DNA from: Istiophorus platypterus
Taxonomy: Eukaryota; Chordata; Actinopteri; Istiophoriformes; Istiophoridae
Reading direction: 5' to 3'
Length of the DNA stretch: 64,000 nt
Assembly: GCA_016859345.1 (NCBI GenBank)
Contig: CM029111.1
Span: 9,730,714-9,794,713, forward strand
In this document: positions 38,177-51,746 of the stretch, one piece after another
Layout of the letters: each line of letters starts with the position of its first letter
Position numbering within the stretch: the first letter of the stretch is position 1
Position numbers and translations under genes: made by a program
Notes under the pieces: generated by a model
Told to the model about the DNA's origin: nothing
The model's input: the letters and a program-made list of their open reading frames with translations, nothing else
Database searches by the model: none

Positions 38177-41159
38177 ACACATGCACTCGTTGACACACAG
38201 TCGTTCCTTCTAAGTGCCTTTTGCAGTACATCCCATCCTTTCTTTCTGAGCCCACCACATCCCTCCTTCCCCTCAGCTGTGGGTTTGACTGGATATATGC
38301 TGTCCATGCTGCTTGGTCATGGTGGTCCTGACAGCTCTGATTTCTGTCACAGTGAATTAGCTTTGCCTCCCTGCAGCCACCTCCTCACTGCTACCCCCCC
38401 CCCATAAGTGCTTGGGGCTTTGACTGACTCCCACTCCCTCACTCCCTCACTTTGCAGAGGCACATAGCCGATTCCCTGGGGCTCACTGGACGGGGTTCAC
38501 TTCGCAAAAGGTGAGCTGATGGGAGCAGATGTGCAGTCCGCAGGAGGGTGGGTGCGGGGTGTTAAGTGCGAGGCTTCACTCTAAAATCAGATCAGAATAT
38601 TCATAGTTTAAGAATTAAGGATTAAGGGTAAGAAAATACCATTTTGATGTATTTGTTTGTCAAAATGAACAAGCTATCACCATCTGTGGCATTGTGGCAT
38701 TACACACGATCTCGTCCCAGGGCTAGTCATCAGCTTGGCTGGAACATGTAAGAAATACATACACCCACACATGTACATTTGAGATATGTTAGAAAAGGAT
38801 GCTAAACAGGCCCCTGTTGTGGGTGTTATCTTTATGTGGGCTTATTTCATGGCTCAGATGGCCTCAAAGTGATTTGTCTATTTTCCTGCAAATTGAACTT
38901 TGTCCTACTATGAAGAAGATCTCTCTCCGGACAGCCTTTTAAATATTTATGTTTCATTGATTTTTTAAAAGATATTATGTAACACTCCTGCTTGGCAAAT
39001 GGGCTGCTCCATACATCTTTGTAGTCCTTAATTGTAAACGGATCACATAAGCCCCATAAACCAGTATTTTCATCTGCATAAGCTGGTAATGATTCATGGT
39101 TTGGTTCCCTCAGAAGAATATGTGCATATGAGGCATCTAAATAAGGTGTATCATCATGCCAGCATGGTGTCAGTGGCTGCATTTGTTTTTAGCTACAGTA
39201 TAATTGTGTGGGGAACATGTTCTTGTTCTCAAGCAGCCGTTCTGTTGACTTAACTCGAAGGATTTCAGCGGCTCATTATTTTCAGTATTGACTTCCATTC
39301 TGTAAAGGATCTGTCATTTTCGAGTGCAATCAATTGTCATTGTCCTCGGAGATCAGTTCAATCAAAGCACGAGCGGGTAAACAAGATGAAGAGAAAGTTG
39401 AGTTTCAGTGCAGACTTCTTCACTGAGACCGTAAGACAATTATTTTTGCCTTTTTCTGTTGATTGCCTCTCGTTGTATTGTAATGGTCTGTGTAGTTTCG
39501 GCAGATAGAGGTCCTCCGAAATGTCAATATTACCACCTTTTGTCATCTCTTTCCAACATTCTACTGCTAAGTGTGGTCAAAAAAATCTCTCTGTGAGTCT
39601 CTGTTCCTTTCTGTGTCTGTTGTCAGACGGTGTGGCTCCAGCCTGCTGCTCTGTAAAATCCCTAATCTAATGAGTATCTTTGTATCAAGCTGCTTTGCAA
39701 ATCCTGCCTTCTTTCGCATATATTTGATTAGACTCAGCGAATGCAAAATAGTCCTGTCAAATCAGTCAGGTTCAGAGTGGACCTCAAAGCTTAAACCCTG
39801 ACCCTGGTGCATTCTGCCCTTAGCAGAAAGTGATTTTCTCTTTCCCATCTGCTACAGAGAAGAAAAGCGAAAGACAGGAAAAAAGAAACACAGCACCACT
39901 GGGAAATGTCTGTTCTTATCTTGCCCTTGAGAAGCAGCAATGCTCAGTAGGAGTCGATAACCCAAAGCTTTATTTTCTCAGATGCAAGATTGGAATATGC
40001 GTTTTTTTTTTTGAACATTAAAGTACTCAAATGCTGGAATGCAGAAATGCATGTCAGACTTCTTCCGTTATTAGTCTTCCTGTATACTCAACAAGACGAG
40101 GTCAAAATCTAGTATGTGGCTGCAACGACCCCTTATCTGTTTGCTTCTCTCCTACTGTCTGTCCTCACAAATACAGTGTGTTAATACAGCTGAATTCCCA
40201 ATAAAAATTTTCTGTTTCTGTTTTCAGACAATGGAACAAGACTGAAATAGTGACTGAAACGCAGCCCATTAAGACAACATGTTAATCAGCAGTCACTTTC
40301 AAACCATTTCCAAAATACTGCTCTGCTGCTAAAATCTTGATTTTATAACTGCTTTATAATTTTTTTTCTGACAAAATCATCGTGAAGAACAGGAGTTAAA
40401 CTTCTGTTGACGAGATCCATAATAGCTTAATACCATGTTGTTGCTTTATTCCTTCAATAACACACTGTAATGCGATTTGAAAGATAAAGATTTGAAACTG
40501 AAGACACTGAATTAACAGTGTCAAGCTGTATGTCTGATATTGAACAAATATTTGACAAAGTCCCAGGGCAGGACAAGACAAACGAGCAGGCCTACCTGCC
40601 AAATTAATGCACTGAAATATCTAACAGGAACTCTGTAAACCCTGCAGCTGAAGGGTTTCCATAGCCTCTGTCTGCCAGTTATGAACCCTTGAACCTGAAC
40701 ATACACACCCTTGCTCAGTATATTCTGCGTTTCAACAGCTTTTTGTTAGAATGGCTGGCAGCCAGACTCTCAAATATGAGTGAGTCAGTGCCTGGATAAA
40801 GATTCGGAAGATTGAGTTTTATTTCTTTTCTCTCGGCGGGTGAATCTGCAGTCTGGATGAGCTCTTTGTTGAAAGGGAGTTTTAGACAGTGCGAGATTGT
40901 TTGCATGTCACGAGGAGCTGCTCAGTTGTTCCATATTATCTGTTGTCCTAGTGACTGCAGTGCATTATTTGAGAATGTCTCACTCAACACCCCCCGCCCC
41001 CCAAACCTGGTGAGACAGTGGTTTTATACGATGCATAATGTGAGTCACACACGCACAGTATGCTGAAAAGACATTATGACCCTATCTACTCCAGTTAGAG
41101 CCTTCCTCCACTCCACCCATCCGGCGGATGCAGTGTACTGTAATAGTGAAGAGACAAGC

Positions 41160-41173
41160 ACACCATCTAGTGG
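41160..41173 (-). promoter_or_regulatory. CTCF-like motif, reverse orientation
   Basis: On the minus strand CCACTAGATGGTGT matches 12 of 14 positions of CCASYAGRKGGCRS. Its orientation is opposite to the motif at 27653, so the two face each other across amigo3. Confidence 0.35.
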
Positions 41174-43778
41174 TTTAAGACTCAACTGGAACTTAACTGG
41201 GGCATCCCTTCCCCCTATCACTATTACTAGTGCTACATAAAGGAAAGAGAACAAATAGAATACTAATAAAATAATAACTAATAAAAGTATATCCTGACCA
41301 ATACTGGATATTTGAGGTCAGCACTGAAATCAGTATTTGTAAGAAATCCAATAACCATTGTTTGGCCCTTAGTAATTTCTTTTAAATATAAGCACATAAC
41401 ATGAACAAGCTCTTTGATTTTTTTTTCTTCTTAAATTGTGAATGAAATAAATACTGAGTCGACACTGAAAAGAAAAAAATCTACGTGTCTTTATTCTTAG
41501 GTACAAAAATTGTGTTAATGAAGATCCTGTTTTCAAACCTACTCTCTACTCTACCTCAAACCTAATTTTTGTACTGCAGTTTTTTCACATCATCATTTGG
41601 ACTCATCAGCCTTCACATACACCAATACAGGTATATCTGCAAAAAGTTAATAGCAGCTGATGTATTGGCCTTGATGATTTATCAGTCTAGCTCGAGTCCA
41701 AAGGTATGATAGAGAGAGAGAGGTATATCCCAAAATGCGCTATGGCTTTAAGGTTTTTTTCTAATTATTTTGTTAATTGCATTCATGATAACATCTGATC
41801 CACCTAATTTACACTGCTTATGGTGGGCAGAAACCAGAACTAATTTTAATTAAATTTAAAAGAGAGAGAGAAAAAAAAAAAAAGAAATCTCTGAGTGAGG
41901 TAAAATCTCACCCATATGCTCGCATGTGCAGATCAGTGGCTGCTTTGTTTATGCACAGGAGCCAAGCATAACTCTTTATTTTAATGCAAACCCACGTATT
42001 CAGCCGCATCAATACACAGAGAGAAGCGTGGGGGATAGAGGGCTCGGGGTATGAACACCATCACATGTCCTCACCCTCTATCATCTGTACTGATTGTTAA
42101 CAGATTTCAATTAAGACTCAAGGGAGTTAATATGATTGCTTGCTGTTTACCCTTTCTTGCTTCCTTCCATGGAAGCCAATTATGCATGAGTAGCAGTAGA
42201 TGAGCACTGGACGCTACTAATGGCTCTGCTTCTCCCTTTGTGTTCACATTACTGAAGGATATGGGTTGTGAAATGAGATCACTACTGACTACTGTGCTAT
42301 CAGTGATTGTGCTATAAAACATTATGGGCCAGAACATAGTAAATTGTGTGACGTGACTGTGGGGTGGCAGCCTTTCTGCTCTTCCACTGCTCTTTTATCT
42401 GTTATCCTCTCATCTCCTTCCTCCTCTTTTCCCTTTTTTTCCCTCATTTCTTGTTTCTCTCCTCGGCTCCCATATCACCTCTTCTCTCCCTCCTTCCACA
42501 CTCATCCCCTAAGCCTTCCTCCAGCTCTCTTCCTTTGCTCTCGCCCCCCTCTCCTCGCACCTTTTACCGGTCTCGTTTCGTTTAGCCTCTCAACTCTTAT
42601 CTCCCCACATCAGTTTTTTACACCTCTCCTCTCCACCTTTCATCTCCTGCCATGTGGTTATCAATGGAGACAGACAGAACACGAGCCAAGCCTCTAGCCT
42701 CTTCCCTCTCCATATCACTTGCAGTCGATTGACGTATCTTAGGTAATTCATTATATCCTAATCAAAAAGACTTAGCGTATATAATATAGAGATTTCATAT
42801 AAGTCATAGCCATAAAATTAATCATTATCTCATTACTCAGGGAATCTATTGCCCATATATCATCTGAAATGCCCGAGTGCGTGTGTGTCCTCATGCATGG
42901 CCATGGATGCAGACAATTGGTTCTACTGAACAAAGTTATGATAGGCAGCAAATATGTCAGGGAGTAGCTTATGTTAGTTTATGTTCTATACATGTATTGA
43001 AAAAAGAAATGACAAGTACAGGAAGACAATGTGGTTTCACCAAGGTGAAAGATAGAAACAGCAATATCTTATGTGGACCAGGTTTATCCGACTGCACTCC
43101 ACAGTTGAGATACTGTGATGGATCCTCGGGCCAGCGTGGCTGTTGCTCTGTTCAGACAGACACTGGGGGGACATGAGGGGTGATGAGCAGTTAGCAGTTC
43201 CATCAAGGATCTCCAGAGCCATCCGTGGAAAATGAAACCATCGCTGAACAGGTAACTCAATTTAACTCGTGGCCGCCTTCTCTGGAGCTACAAGCACAAA
43301 TACTTTCCCAGCTGATGAGATGAGGTAACAGAGCATGGCCGGAGTCACTGAGTGCAACAGGAGAGGCCCGCTCCACCCAAATTGCCTGGACATGGTCAAG
43401 GGAGACTTTTTCACCACTTTTACAGATGGAGAAGCGGAGACTGAAGAGTAGAAAGGTTCTGGTTTCTCTCTCCTTCCTTTTCAATCAATAAAATAGACGG
43501 ACTTTAATCATGGAGCTATTGAGTGCCGAAGCTAGCAAAATGGAGAGTTGGTCTGCTGGAACCATTCCCAACTTAGCCCAATGCTTCAAAGGCATTTTAC
43601 TGCACATTTGGGAAAATATTGTATTTGGGCAGAATTTTTTAACGAAGCTGACGAGATGCCAAAACTTTCAAAATATATTTTTCAATTCCAATATGTTTTC
43701 CACACAGTAATGAATGGCTTATTTTCTGAGAGGATGTCTAAAGGAGAGTGCGTTATGCAAGTCTGTCGGTTTTAGCCA

Positions 43779-44140
43779 CAGTGGTGGAAAAAGTTCTCAC
43801 ATCCTTTACTTAAGTCAATGTACAAGTGCAGCAAAGTAAAAATACTCCATTACAAGTAAAAATCTTGCATTTAAAATCCTACTAAAGTAAAAGTATCATC
43901 AGCAAAATTTGATTATGAAAAGCAATTGTAGATCTACTCAGTATGCAAGAAATTAGCCTCTGTCACTGATGCATATTCATATATTACATTATTAGTTTGT
44001 TTACACCAATGCATCAAACTGCAAGTAGCATATCACTGTTGTAGCCAGTTGAGCTGGAGCTAGTTTGCATTCAAATGCTCAAGTAAATACTCTATTAAGA
44101 AGTACTTTAAAATTGTACTTCAGTACAGAGGCACCATTGC
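43779..44140 (+). repeat. Teleost interspersed repeat (CAGTGGTGGAA type), near full-length copy
   Basis: It begins CAGTGGTGGAAAAAGTTCTC and continues with 'atcctttacttaagt', 'aaaaatactccattacaagtaaaaat' and 'gcatttaaaatcctac'. It ends near 'aattgtacttcagtacag'. An inverted relative is at 51280-51746. It is likely a non-autonomous DNA transposon. Confidence 0.65.
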
Positions 44141-46764
44141 ATTTAAGAACCAGAAACAGGTTAGGTTATGTTTGGATTGCATTAAAGCTCTGATATGGAT
44201 CTTCACAATTTGACAATTAGATAGATTAGCTCCACAGAGAAGGGGGTGTCAGTCCCAAACCGCTCATTAGACATCACTCTTATTAGATGATTTCATAATT
44301 GTTCTCCAGCTGAATTATATAATGATCACACTGACCTTTCCACATTCTCACTTAGTAGTCTGAGTTGGTGCTTTCAGGAAAGTTAATTTAATGAGTGCAA
44401 TTTAATGTGTGGCTCAATAATGCTATCTTCTACTCCATTATTAATCACAATAAAAAAAAAGTTAGCTCTGTTAATTATTGTAAATGCGTTACAATGAAAA
44501 TGCCAGTGTGGTTTGAAAGCCTTGGGGGATTTTAGAAAAAGTGATGTAGAGTTCGCACTTCAGGACGAACTCCTAATAAAATATCTCCTTCTAAAGTCGG
44601 CCACAACAGCAGATAGATGAAGCTTTGGAAGTAGTACTATGTCAGTCAATGAAGTCTGTATGACTCCATTATAACACATTAAATGAAACTTTAATGTACC
44701 CTGTGGGCAAATTGGGTCATTATGCTTTCATGTTAGAGGGAAGCGCTGAACATATAGCATGTATTGGCATCTTACATTTGCTGTGAAATAGCAGGGGGCG
44801 TAATGAGGAACAAGACTTTCCTTTAATGATGGAGTATAGGTTCAAGCCCGTGTCACATTAGCATCTTTTTTGCTTAAGTGTCCTTGAGCAGGACACTGAG
44901 TCGCTACCAGCGCAATACCTGTTGTTGTGACTATTCACTAACACAGACACTTATTGTACCCGAGATCAAAATGCAAAGGAAAAACCATGTGGTTCCAGGG
45001 GCTTTAAAACTGAAAGAAGCATCCATATATCATACCTCTCTGTCATCTGCATGCTGTGAAAGTGAAGCAGAAGATAAAAAACAGACTAGGTGGGGTGGTG
45101 GGGTACGAAAACAGGACTGAGTGAGATGGATTGTAGCCTGCAGAGGGCAAACATTAAACTCACCAAATATCATTATCAGATTTTCAATAACGTTGCAACC
45201 ATCAGATAGTGAATGCAGACCGTGTTGCTGCTTCTCCCTCTCATTGTAGCAGCACCAAGTGCAGGATATTTTGCATTTTAAATCGGACTCTAAGGCCACA
45301 AGGAGGCTTCACTTTACTAGCTTAGATCCCAGAACAGATCCAGCAAATATCAGGGGCTTGGCTGCAGTGGGAGTGGCTAAAGATCTGCACCGATGTTTGA
45401 ACGATTGCACAGTGATTACCACCCGCGATATGTTGTTTCGCTGTGCGTACGTTTTGGTACAAGGGCAATTGTGGGATTTAGTATTCTTCATTATCAAAGT
45501 TTATATAGCTTTGCTGATAAAGTCCAAAATGAAACCACATTTCAATAGAATACCCCCCCACCTCCCCCACAAGCCCCCAACACTCATCACAGGCCAAAGC
45601 TAATGAGAGATACCAAACTGGCGCCTTGTGATAAGGGAGTTGTGCTTGAGGGGTGCTCTTTACTGTATACTAAGCACTAACAGAGCAGTTGGGTTATAAA
45701 AGACTAAATTGTTTTCATAAGACAGCACATATCGAGAGACGGCATTTGTTATTTTGGATAAAATAAGAGAGGAGGGGTACCAAAGAATTAAAGCGGAAGC
45801 CCATCTGTCATTGCAGTCTGGCTGAAGTTGGCCCTCGCCTCTCTGTTCTGATTATTTTGTTATCTCTCTTTTACTGGCTGACGGTGAGTAACAGTGACCC
45901 GCTGGATTGCGTCCTGGACCATATTTCCCGGTCTGACTCTGGCATCGCAATCCATTCCAAATGTCAGTGGATGTATTCAGAGGCTTAAAATTGCAAAAAG
46001 AGGCAAAGGAATGCCTTACCAATAGAGAAACCACGATCAAATAATCCGCAGCGTTGAACATGCAGATAACATGCAGCCAAATGGCCTTTATTTAATTACT
46101 TTTACTCCAATACTGGAATTTAATTCGAAAGTAAAACCACAGATGTCGATCTCTTTGACTACCTCCGTGAGCACAAGAGCCTCCAGAATGGGGGAATGAA
46201 GGCGCAACATTCCCGTGTTGAACAAGCTGGATAAAATGGGCCCAAGACAGACTGCGACCATGGCTAGATCCCACCAGTGGTCAAACTTCCAATCCATTTG
46301 TTGCACAAAGCTGTTCAGTTTTTTTTTTACTGTCTTAAATAGACGTCATTTGCAATGAATTTTGGGTAAGTTAGGACCTTTTTCAAATGCAAAACACGGC
46401 CAATTAATAAAACTGTTTCAAGTCGTTCAGCTAGGTTTACTCTAGCGGAAAACAGAAGAATTAAAAAGTTGCAAGGTTAATGTGGCAGGGCTGAATACTT
46501 CTGCCAACTCGTCAGTCAGACTCAGGATAAATTCCTTGGACAAACGAAAATGACTGGCAATGTTTTCACTGCTGACTATTTCCAAGGTTTGTGTTTTTTA
46601 ATTATACCATGAGAATAATTTGAGTGATGTTACAGCCACAAACAAATCTGCAAAATAGAAGCTTTTAGAAGGTATTATGAAATAGTAAGGATATTTATTT
46701 TTCAAGAGAATGTCTTTAATCTGACAGGCTTATACAAATCCCACTCTTATGAGATTTTGTAGCC

Positions 46765-47015
46765 ATCAGTTAGAGCTGCTACTGACAAGTATTTTCACTG
46801 AGGATCAACCTGACAATTATTTCGTTGATTAATACTTTTAGCAGTCCCAGGTGAGAAATTCATATTGCTTCTTCAATAGTCCAAAACCTAAAGATATTCA
46901 GTTTAACATTGTTTATGACAAAGAAAAGCAAGAAAAGATTCTCAATTTTGCTTGAAAAATTACTGATTCTTTTAATTGGGTATCAGAATTGTTGCTGATT
47001 AAATGATAAACTGAC
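46765..47015 (+). repeat. Teleost interspersed repeat (GATTAATCG-terminated family), decayed copy
   Basis: The order 'gagctgctactgacaagtattttcac', 'caattatttcgttgattaat', 'ccaaaacctaaagatattca' and 'aaaaattactgattctttt' matches the family seen at 28388 and 36920. Confidence 0.6.
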
Positions 47016-47944
47016 AAAAAATTAAAAACCTTATAACACACTCTGTCTTTTCCCTGGGCAGCTGGTTTGGATACATGGGGAGAGCACTGCCTATGCACAG
47101 GCTTCATGACTTTCAAAGATTATTCAGGCAGCTCTGAAACACATTGTGCACTCACACACACTTTCACCATTTGCCAAACAATCCCTCTTTGCCTTGTTAC
47201 TCCGCTCCTGTGATTTTTCTTCACCCGGATTGTGTCCTGTCCAAGCAAACAGTGTCTTTGAAGTATTCCCCCAATGTTGATAGCCATGGCACCTTTAATG
47301 ATGAGGCAACAGACAAGGCCTGGGAGAAATATTAGCCTACCAAGGTCATAGAAGACAAGGTCCCATCTGTCTCTGTGCAGCCTCTGTGGATCCCGGGCCC
47401 TCACATTACCATGGCCCCGGGGCAGGGAAAATGGATCATCAATCTGATTTAGAGAGACTCCAGCCAGTGCTGTCATTTCCAAGCTGAATAACGCTAGTTT
47501 CTTCTCCCGTCACCTTTTGCAGGTAAATTCATAACGAGTGATGATGTTAAACTGTCTCATGTATGGCGTCGCTGAGCCTAGACCTTCAGAGAGCTTCACA
47601 TCACATTACATCACACCAACAAGCCTCACTGCAGCTCTCTGCAGCCGATATGCTCATCTAGGTTTAGTGCAACACTGCAGTCAAGGCAGTAAAAAGAAAT
47701 AAAAAGCAGAAAAAGAAAGTAGCACTAGCCATTCATTTTATATACAAGTGAATATACTGCTCCTGTGTACTGGAGGGTAATTCCCTGCAACAGTCATGAA
47801 GTTTAAGTCTGTTGGTAAACTCAGTGGCCAATCACTTTGCTCCAACTGAGACACCGTGTAAAACTGGATCAGCCATGCCTTTAGTGCAGGCACTTCTCTC
47901 TCTACACTGTGGTGTGCACACACACACAGACACTCACAAATCAC

Positions 47945-47975
<31 letters not shown>
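47945..47975. repeat. (CA)n microsatellite
   Basis: About 15 CA units, with a shorter CA run just before at 47917-47927. Confidence 0.9.
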
Positions 47976-50900
47976 CTCAACACTATGGAATTTGGTGTTG
48001 CGGCTGACTCAGTAGAAATGTGAAGTTAACGGCAGGCCTCAGTGGCCACACTAACCAATTGTTGATAATGAGTCTCTAATCCATTTGATAGCCTATAAAC
48101 AGGGTGAGATTCCCATGAGCCTCAGCCAGGAAAGAAAGCCAAATGGCACCCCGGGGTAGACATTGCAATAAAGAAATGAACACGAAGAGGGGCACCAGTC
48201 TGGTGCAGTTGGGTCACCAATGCACAAACCTCCCTCTGTTGGTGGATCTTTGCATGAGGGATGTTTGAAAATGAAAGGGTGGGAGAAATCCCACTCTTGC
48301 TGATAGCCGTCATTTTCTTTTCACGCTGGTTTTCCAGTCCCTCCGATCCCGGCTGTCGTCTTATCTGCCTTGCCCACCTATGAAGCCTCCTCTTAAGCAG
48401 CTCCTGCACCAGGAAAATGTCACGTTTGTCTGCCAGTGTAAATTTGCTTATCTTCTACAGAAAGGAGCCTGTGAGAGGGAAGAGGTTGTCTCCACAATAC
48501 AGGGCCTTAAGGGATCTTTTGAAACCCAGTTCTTTTCTGCTCAGTATCCTTCTAATATGACACAAATCCCTCCAACAGAGGAATGGCTTCTCCATCTTCG
48601 GGTTTGCCTCAGGTACATTAGTTGTATTTTTCTGCCCTGTATGAAATGTGTTGTGTTCAAGTGCAGCAGGGAAACAGCAGGGGAACCCCGGGCTGTTACC
48701 CCCAGCCGGGTGTTTAAGAACCTCGGCTGCAGCCCAAGATGCCAGCGGGTGGCTAGGCCAAACTCGCTGTGCTCCCTCAGACTTTGAACCTGATGCCTGT
48801 ATATCCACACATTGTTATTCACCTGGAACTTGCTGTTTGGTTGACTTCCAGACCTGAAATGCATTTCAGCAGGTCCACTCTGTGCTCTACCCAGAATTCA
48901 GCTCAGCCTGGCCGAGGTCTTTATTCTCTGCATCACATCGCACTTTCATACTGAATCCAAACCTCCCTGTAGAATTCCCTCCCTCTGCACACAGTGTGAT
49001 AGCATGCTTTGTTCTCTCTGGCAAGGTGAATATTGTCAAGGGATCACTTAATAAGAGAGGGATTGCCTGGAAAAGACAAGAATGGTCCTCAGGTGGAGAA
49101 CCTCCCTCTGATGAGGATTAGTTTTATCCTGCATATGCAAATGACATTGATTAAGCCACTGACAGCACTTCCCCTGCATCAGTGTGGCATTCCTCTCCTG
49201 CAGGTAATCTCATGAGGGAGTATTGCAATACAGCCTTGGGAGACCATGCTAAAAGCCGAAGATAGAGTGCCATGATCATGATCATCATTTGTGGTTCACA
49301 GACAGGTGGGTGGTGGCAAATTACATAGACATGTCATTGAACAACTTCTGTTTGTTTTTGCCTATCTGCGTGCTGATTAACAGGATAAGCAACATGCTTC
49401 TCTATTCCTAAAATGCACTGGATGCGCAGTCCATGACTATACAGCCTTATCGGCCTCCCATGCTGGGACTTTTAACGTTTTAATCCCTCAGCATATTGCA
49501 GAAGATTATCTTTCTAAAATTAACTAGCCCCTTGAGACTAGCAGAGATAGCAGCTGTTTTTTTTGCCACTTGGCGAGTTTTCAACAAACAAAATGGCTTA
49601 TTGCATACAGGAGAGTGCGCTTACATTAGCTTTTTAAAAGCTTTAAGATTAGAGGACTATTATGCTGTTTCCACTGCCTCTTGGTTCATTTAAATAGAGG
49701 AAACGTTTGGATGCAGGTTGAAGGATTAATAATATTTTTTGTAGTTGTTGCAAATGCTGCACATGTGCTCTGAGTGTTGGCACTGTTCTGGGAAATAAAA
49801 ATGGAGGAATTCCTATGGGCTGCCAGACCTACTTCAGTCGCCGTGTTTCTGGCAATTGTGGAAGGTAGTCAATCTGACTCAGACCTAAACTTTAGCTGAC
49901 ATTTCCTGTGGAAAAATCCCCAGTGCGTCTTCTTTGAGACAAATATAATTTAATCATGCCTATGGTTACAAGTAAACAAGATTTAATTAAGTCACATTGA
50001 TTATAATGTGTTTCTTATTTCGCCAAAGATAACCAGCTAATCCTCTGTTTATCTGGGTTTCCAAGTACAAGACCCATGAATGGTCGCTCAGCAGGGTTTT
50101 TAAAAAAATCTCCTCTGACATTTTGTCACGTAGAGCGATACCTGTGCAGACATGATGTTTGTTTGGAAAGGGAAAGAGTCATTAATCCTATCCATGGTCA
50201 TGACTTTCACATTCTATAAGTCACCATCTGTATGCAGCTAAATGTCCGTACTACAATACATGAAATCTGATGTAAATTTGAACAAATTGGTCATAAATTC
50301 CTTTTTTACACTACACTGCTCTTTTTTCTAGAAGTAAGTGGTTAAAATGTCCGTTGGACGGGTATTGCCAGTTAAGTTAAAAAGCCAGTTAAAATGGTAA
50401 AGCAAGTTGGATGTGCACAAGCCAATAGGACCTTTTAAAGCTTGGTAACAGAAAATGTTACTTATGACTGTGATTGTTATTCCTGGCTCATTAAATATCT
50501 ATAAAGCACTAATTGATAGACGATTAATTAAGCAAAAAAAGTATAGCCCCCCCAGAATAGGCCTTATTAGAAAATAGCTTTGTTGATTATTACTATTAGT
50601 TTAGTTTGTATGTCTTTTAAAGGTATAGGATTGTTTTGATGACATCCAGCTCTTGTTTCTTTTGAGTTTGAACACACCTACTGTATCTTCTAAATGACTG
50701 TTAACCAATGTAAGGTAATATAAAGGTTTAAAGTCTTGATAATTATTTTACTGATATTAGCTTGGCAGTTAATTGTAATAATGCAGATGCTGGTTATTAT
50801 TCTGCTGCAGCAGTAATGGGAAACTAAATCCATATACTAACTTATTTCATTGTTTTCAATGATTCTTTTATAGCATAAAAGTAGGTAATCAAACTGGACA

Positions 50901-51279
50901 GACAACTAGTTTTCATAGAGCATTCACTGATTCTCACGATAAGTGACTCTTAAACTAAGGGTAATTTAGAGTCATTAATCCCCAGGATTTGCATGGTTTT
51001 AGGTTGCGGGAAGAGAGCTTCATGTACACCCACAAAACAAATGTATAATTAAAAATAATATATCAGTTATCAACGGTAACAGGTGGCAATCTCACGTAAG
51101 GCTATGGATAGCCATTGGTAAAAGCACTTTTTTGAGATTATAAACTATTTGTGTGAGTTAACCTAGCCTGTAAAATTTACTTTTATCTCAATTTCCTTCT
51201 GTGATTTGGAAATGCAGTGTTGAAATGTAAAAAGTATTTTTATTTTCAATAAATGCACTTACATACAAATTTGAGGCAC

Positions 51280-51746
51280 TCGGATTTTAGACGAGTGTTT
51301 ATTATTCTGCTCCACTACAATTCACTGGGATATACTCTTACTCCACTGCATTTATTTGACAGCGTTGGTTACTTGTTACTATCCAGATTAAGATTTTACA
51401 TACAAGATATATGAGTATGTGAAATATTATGGCCTATTAAAGATTAAAGTGACCAGCAGTATTTAGAATTGTTAAAATTAGCTTGACATGTCCAACTAAA
51501 ATAGTAAAATGTCCTTTATATTTTAATGCAATGGAAATAACATATAATAATATAATATTTAGTAGCTAAGAGGTAGTTATCCTGCATTTTGACTATGTTT
51601 ACTTTTGATACATGAACAATTTTTCACTGAAAATACAAAATGAATTTTTCTTACTGCAATTGACATTTTCAGTGCAATGGAGTATTTCTATATTGCAGAA
51701 TTGTTACTTAAGCACAGGATCTAAATACTTCTTCCTCTGGTGCTGA
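51280..51746 (-). repeat. Teleost interspersed repeat (CAGTGGTGGAA type), inverted copy
   Basis: The right end 'taagcacaggatctaaatacttcttcc' plus 'tctggtgctg' is the diverged inverse of the start of the 43779 copy. The left part carries 'ttactccactgcatttatttgac' and 'cagattaagattttacatac'. Confidence 0.6.

Noticed and set aside
45852..46306. Two adjacent minus-strand frames with hydrophobic stretches (for example ICMFNAADYLIVVSLLV, faintly like a bacterial signal peptidase II motif, followed by a GTAAGG)
   Set aside because: The resemblance covers fewer than 20 residues, the frames do not join, and the catalytic context is missing. I treat it as chance, though the surrounding unique sequence could be a conserved non-coding element.
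47120..47482. 120-codon minus-strand frame in the grm7 upstream desert
   Set aside because: No recognisable family, domain or start context; its length is within chance expectation for 25 kb of DNA.
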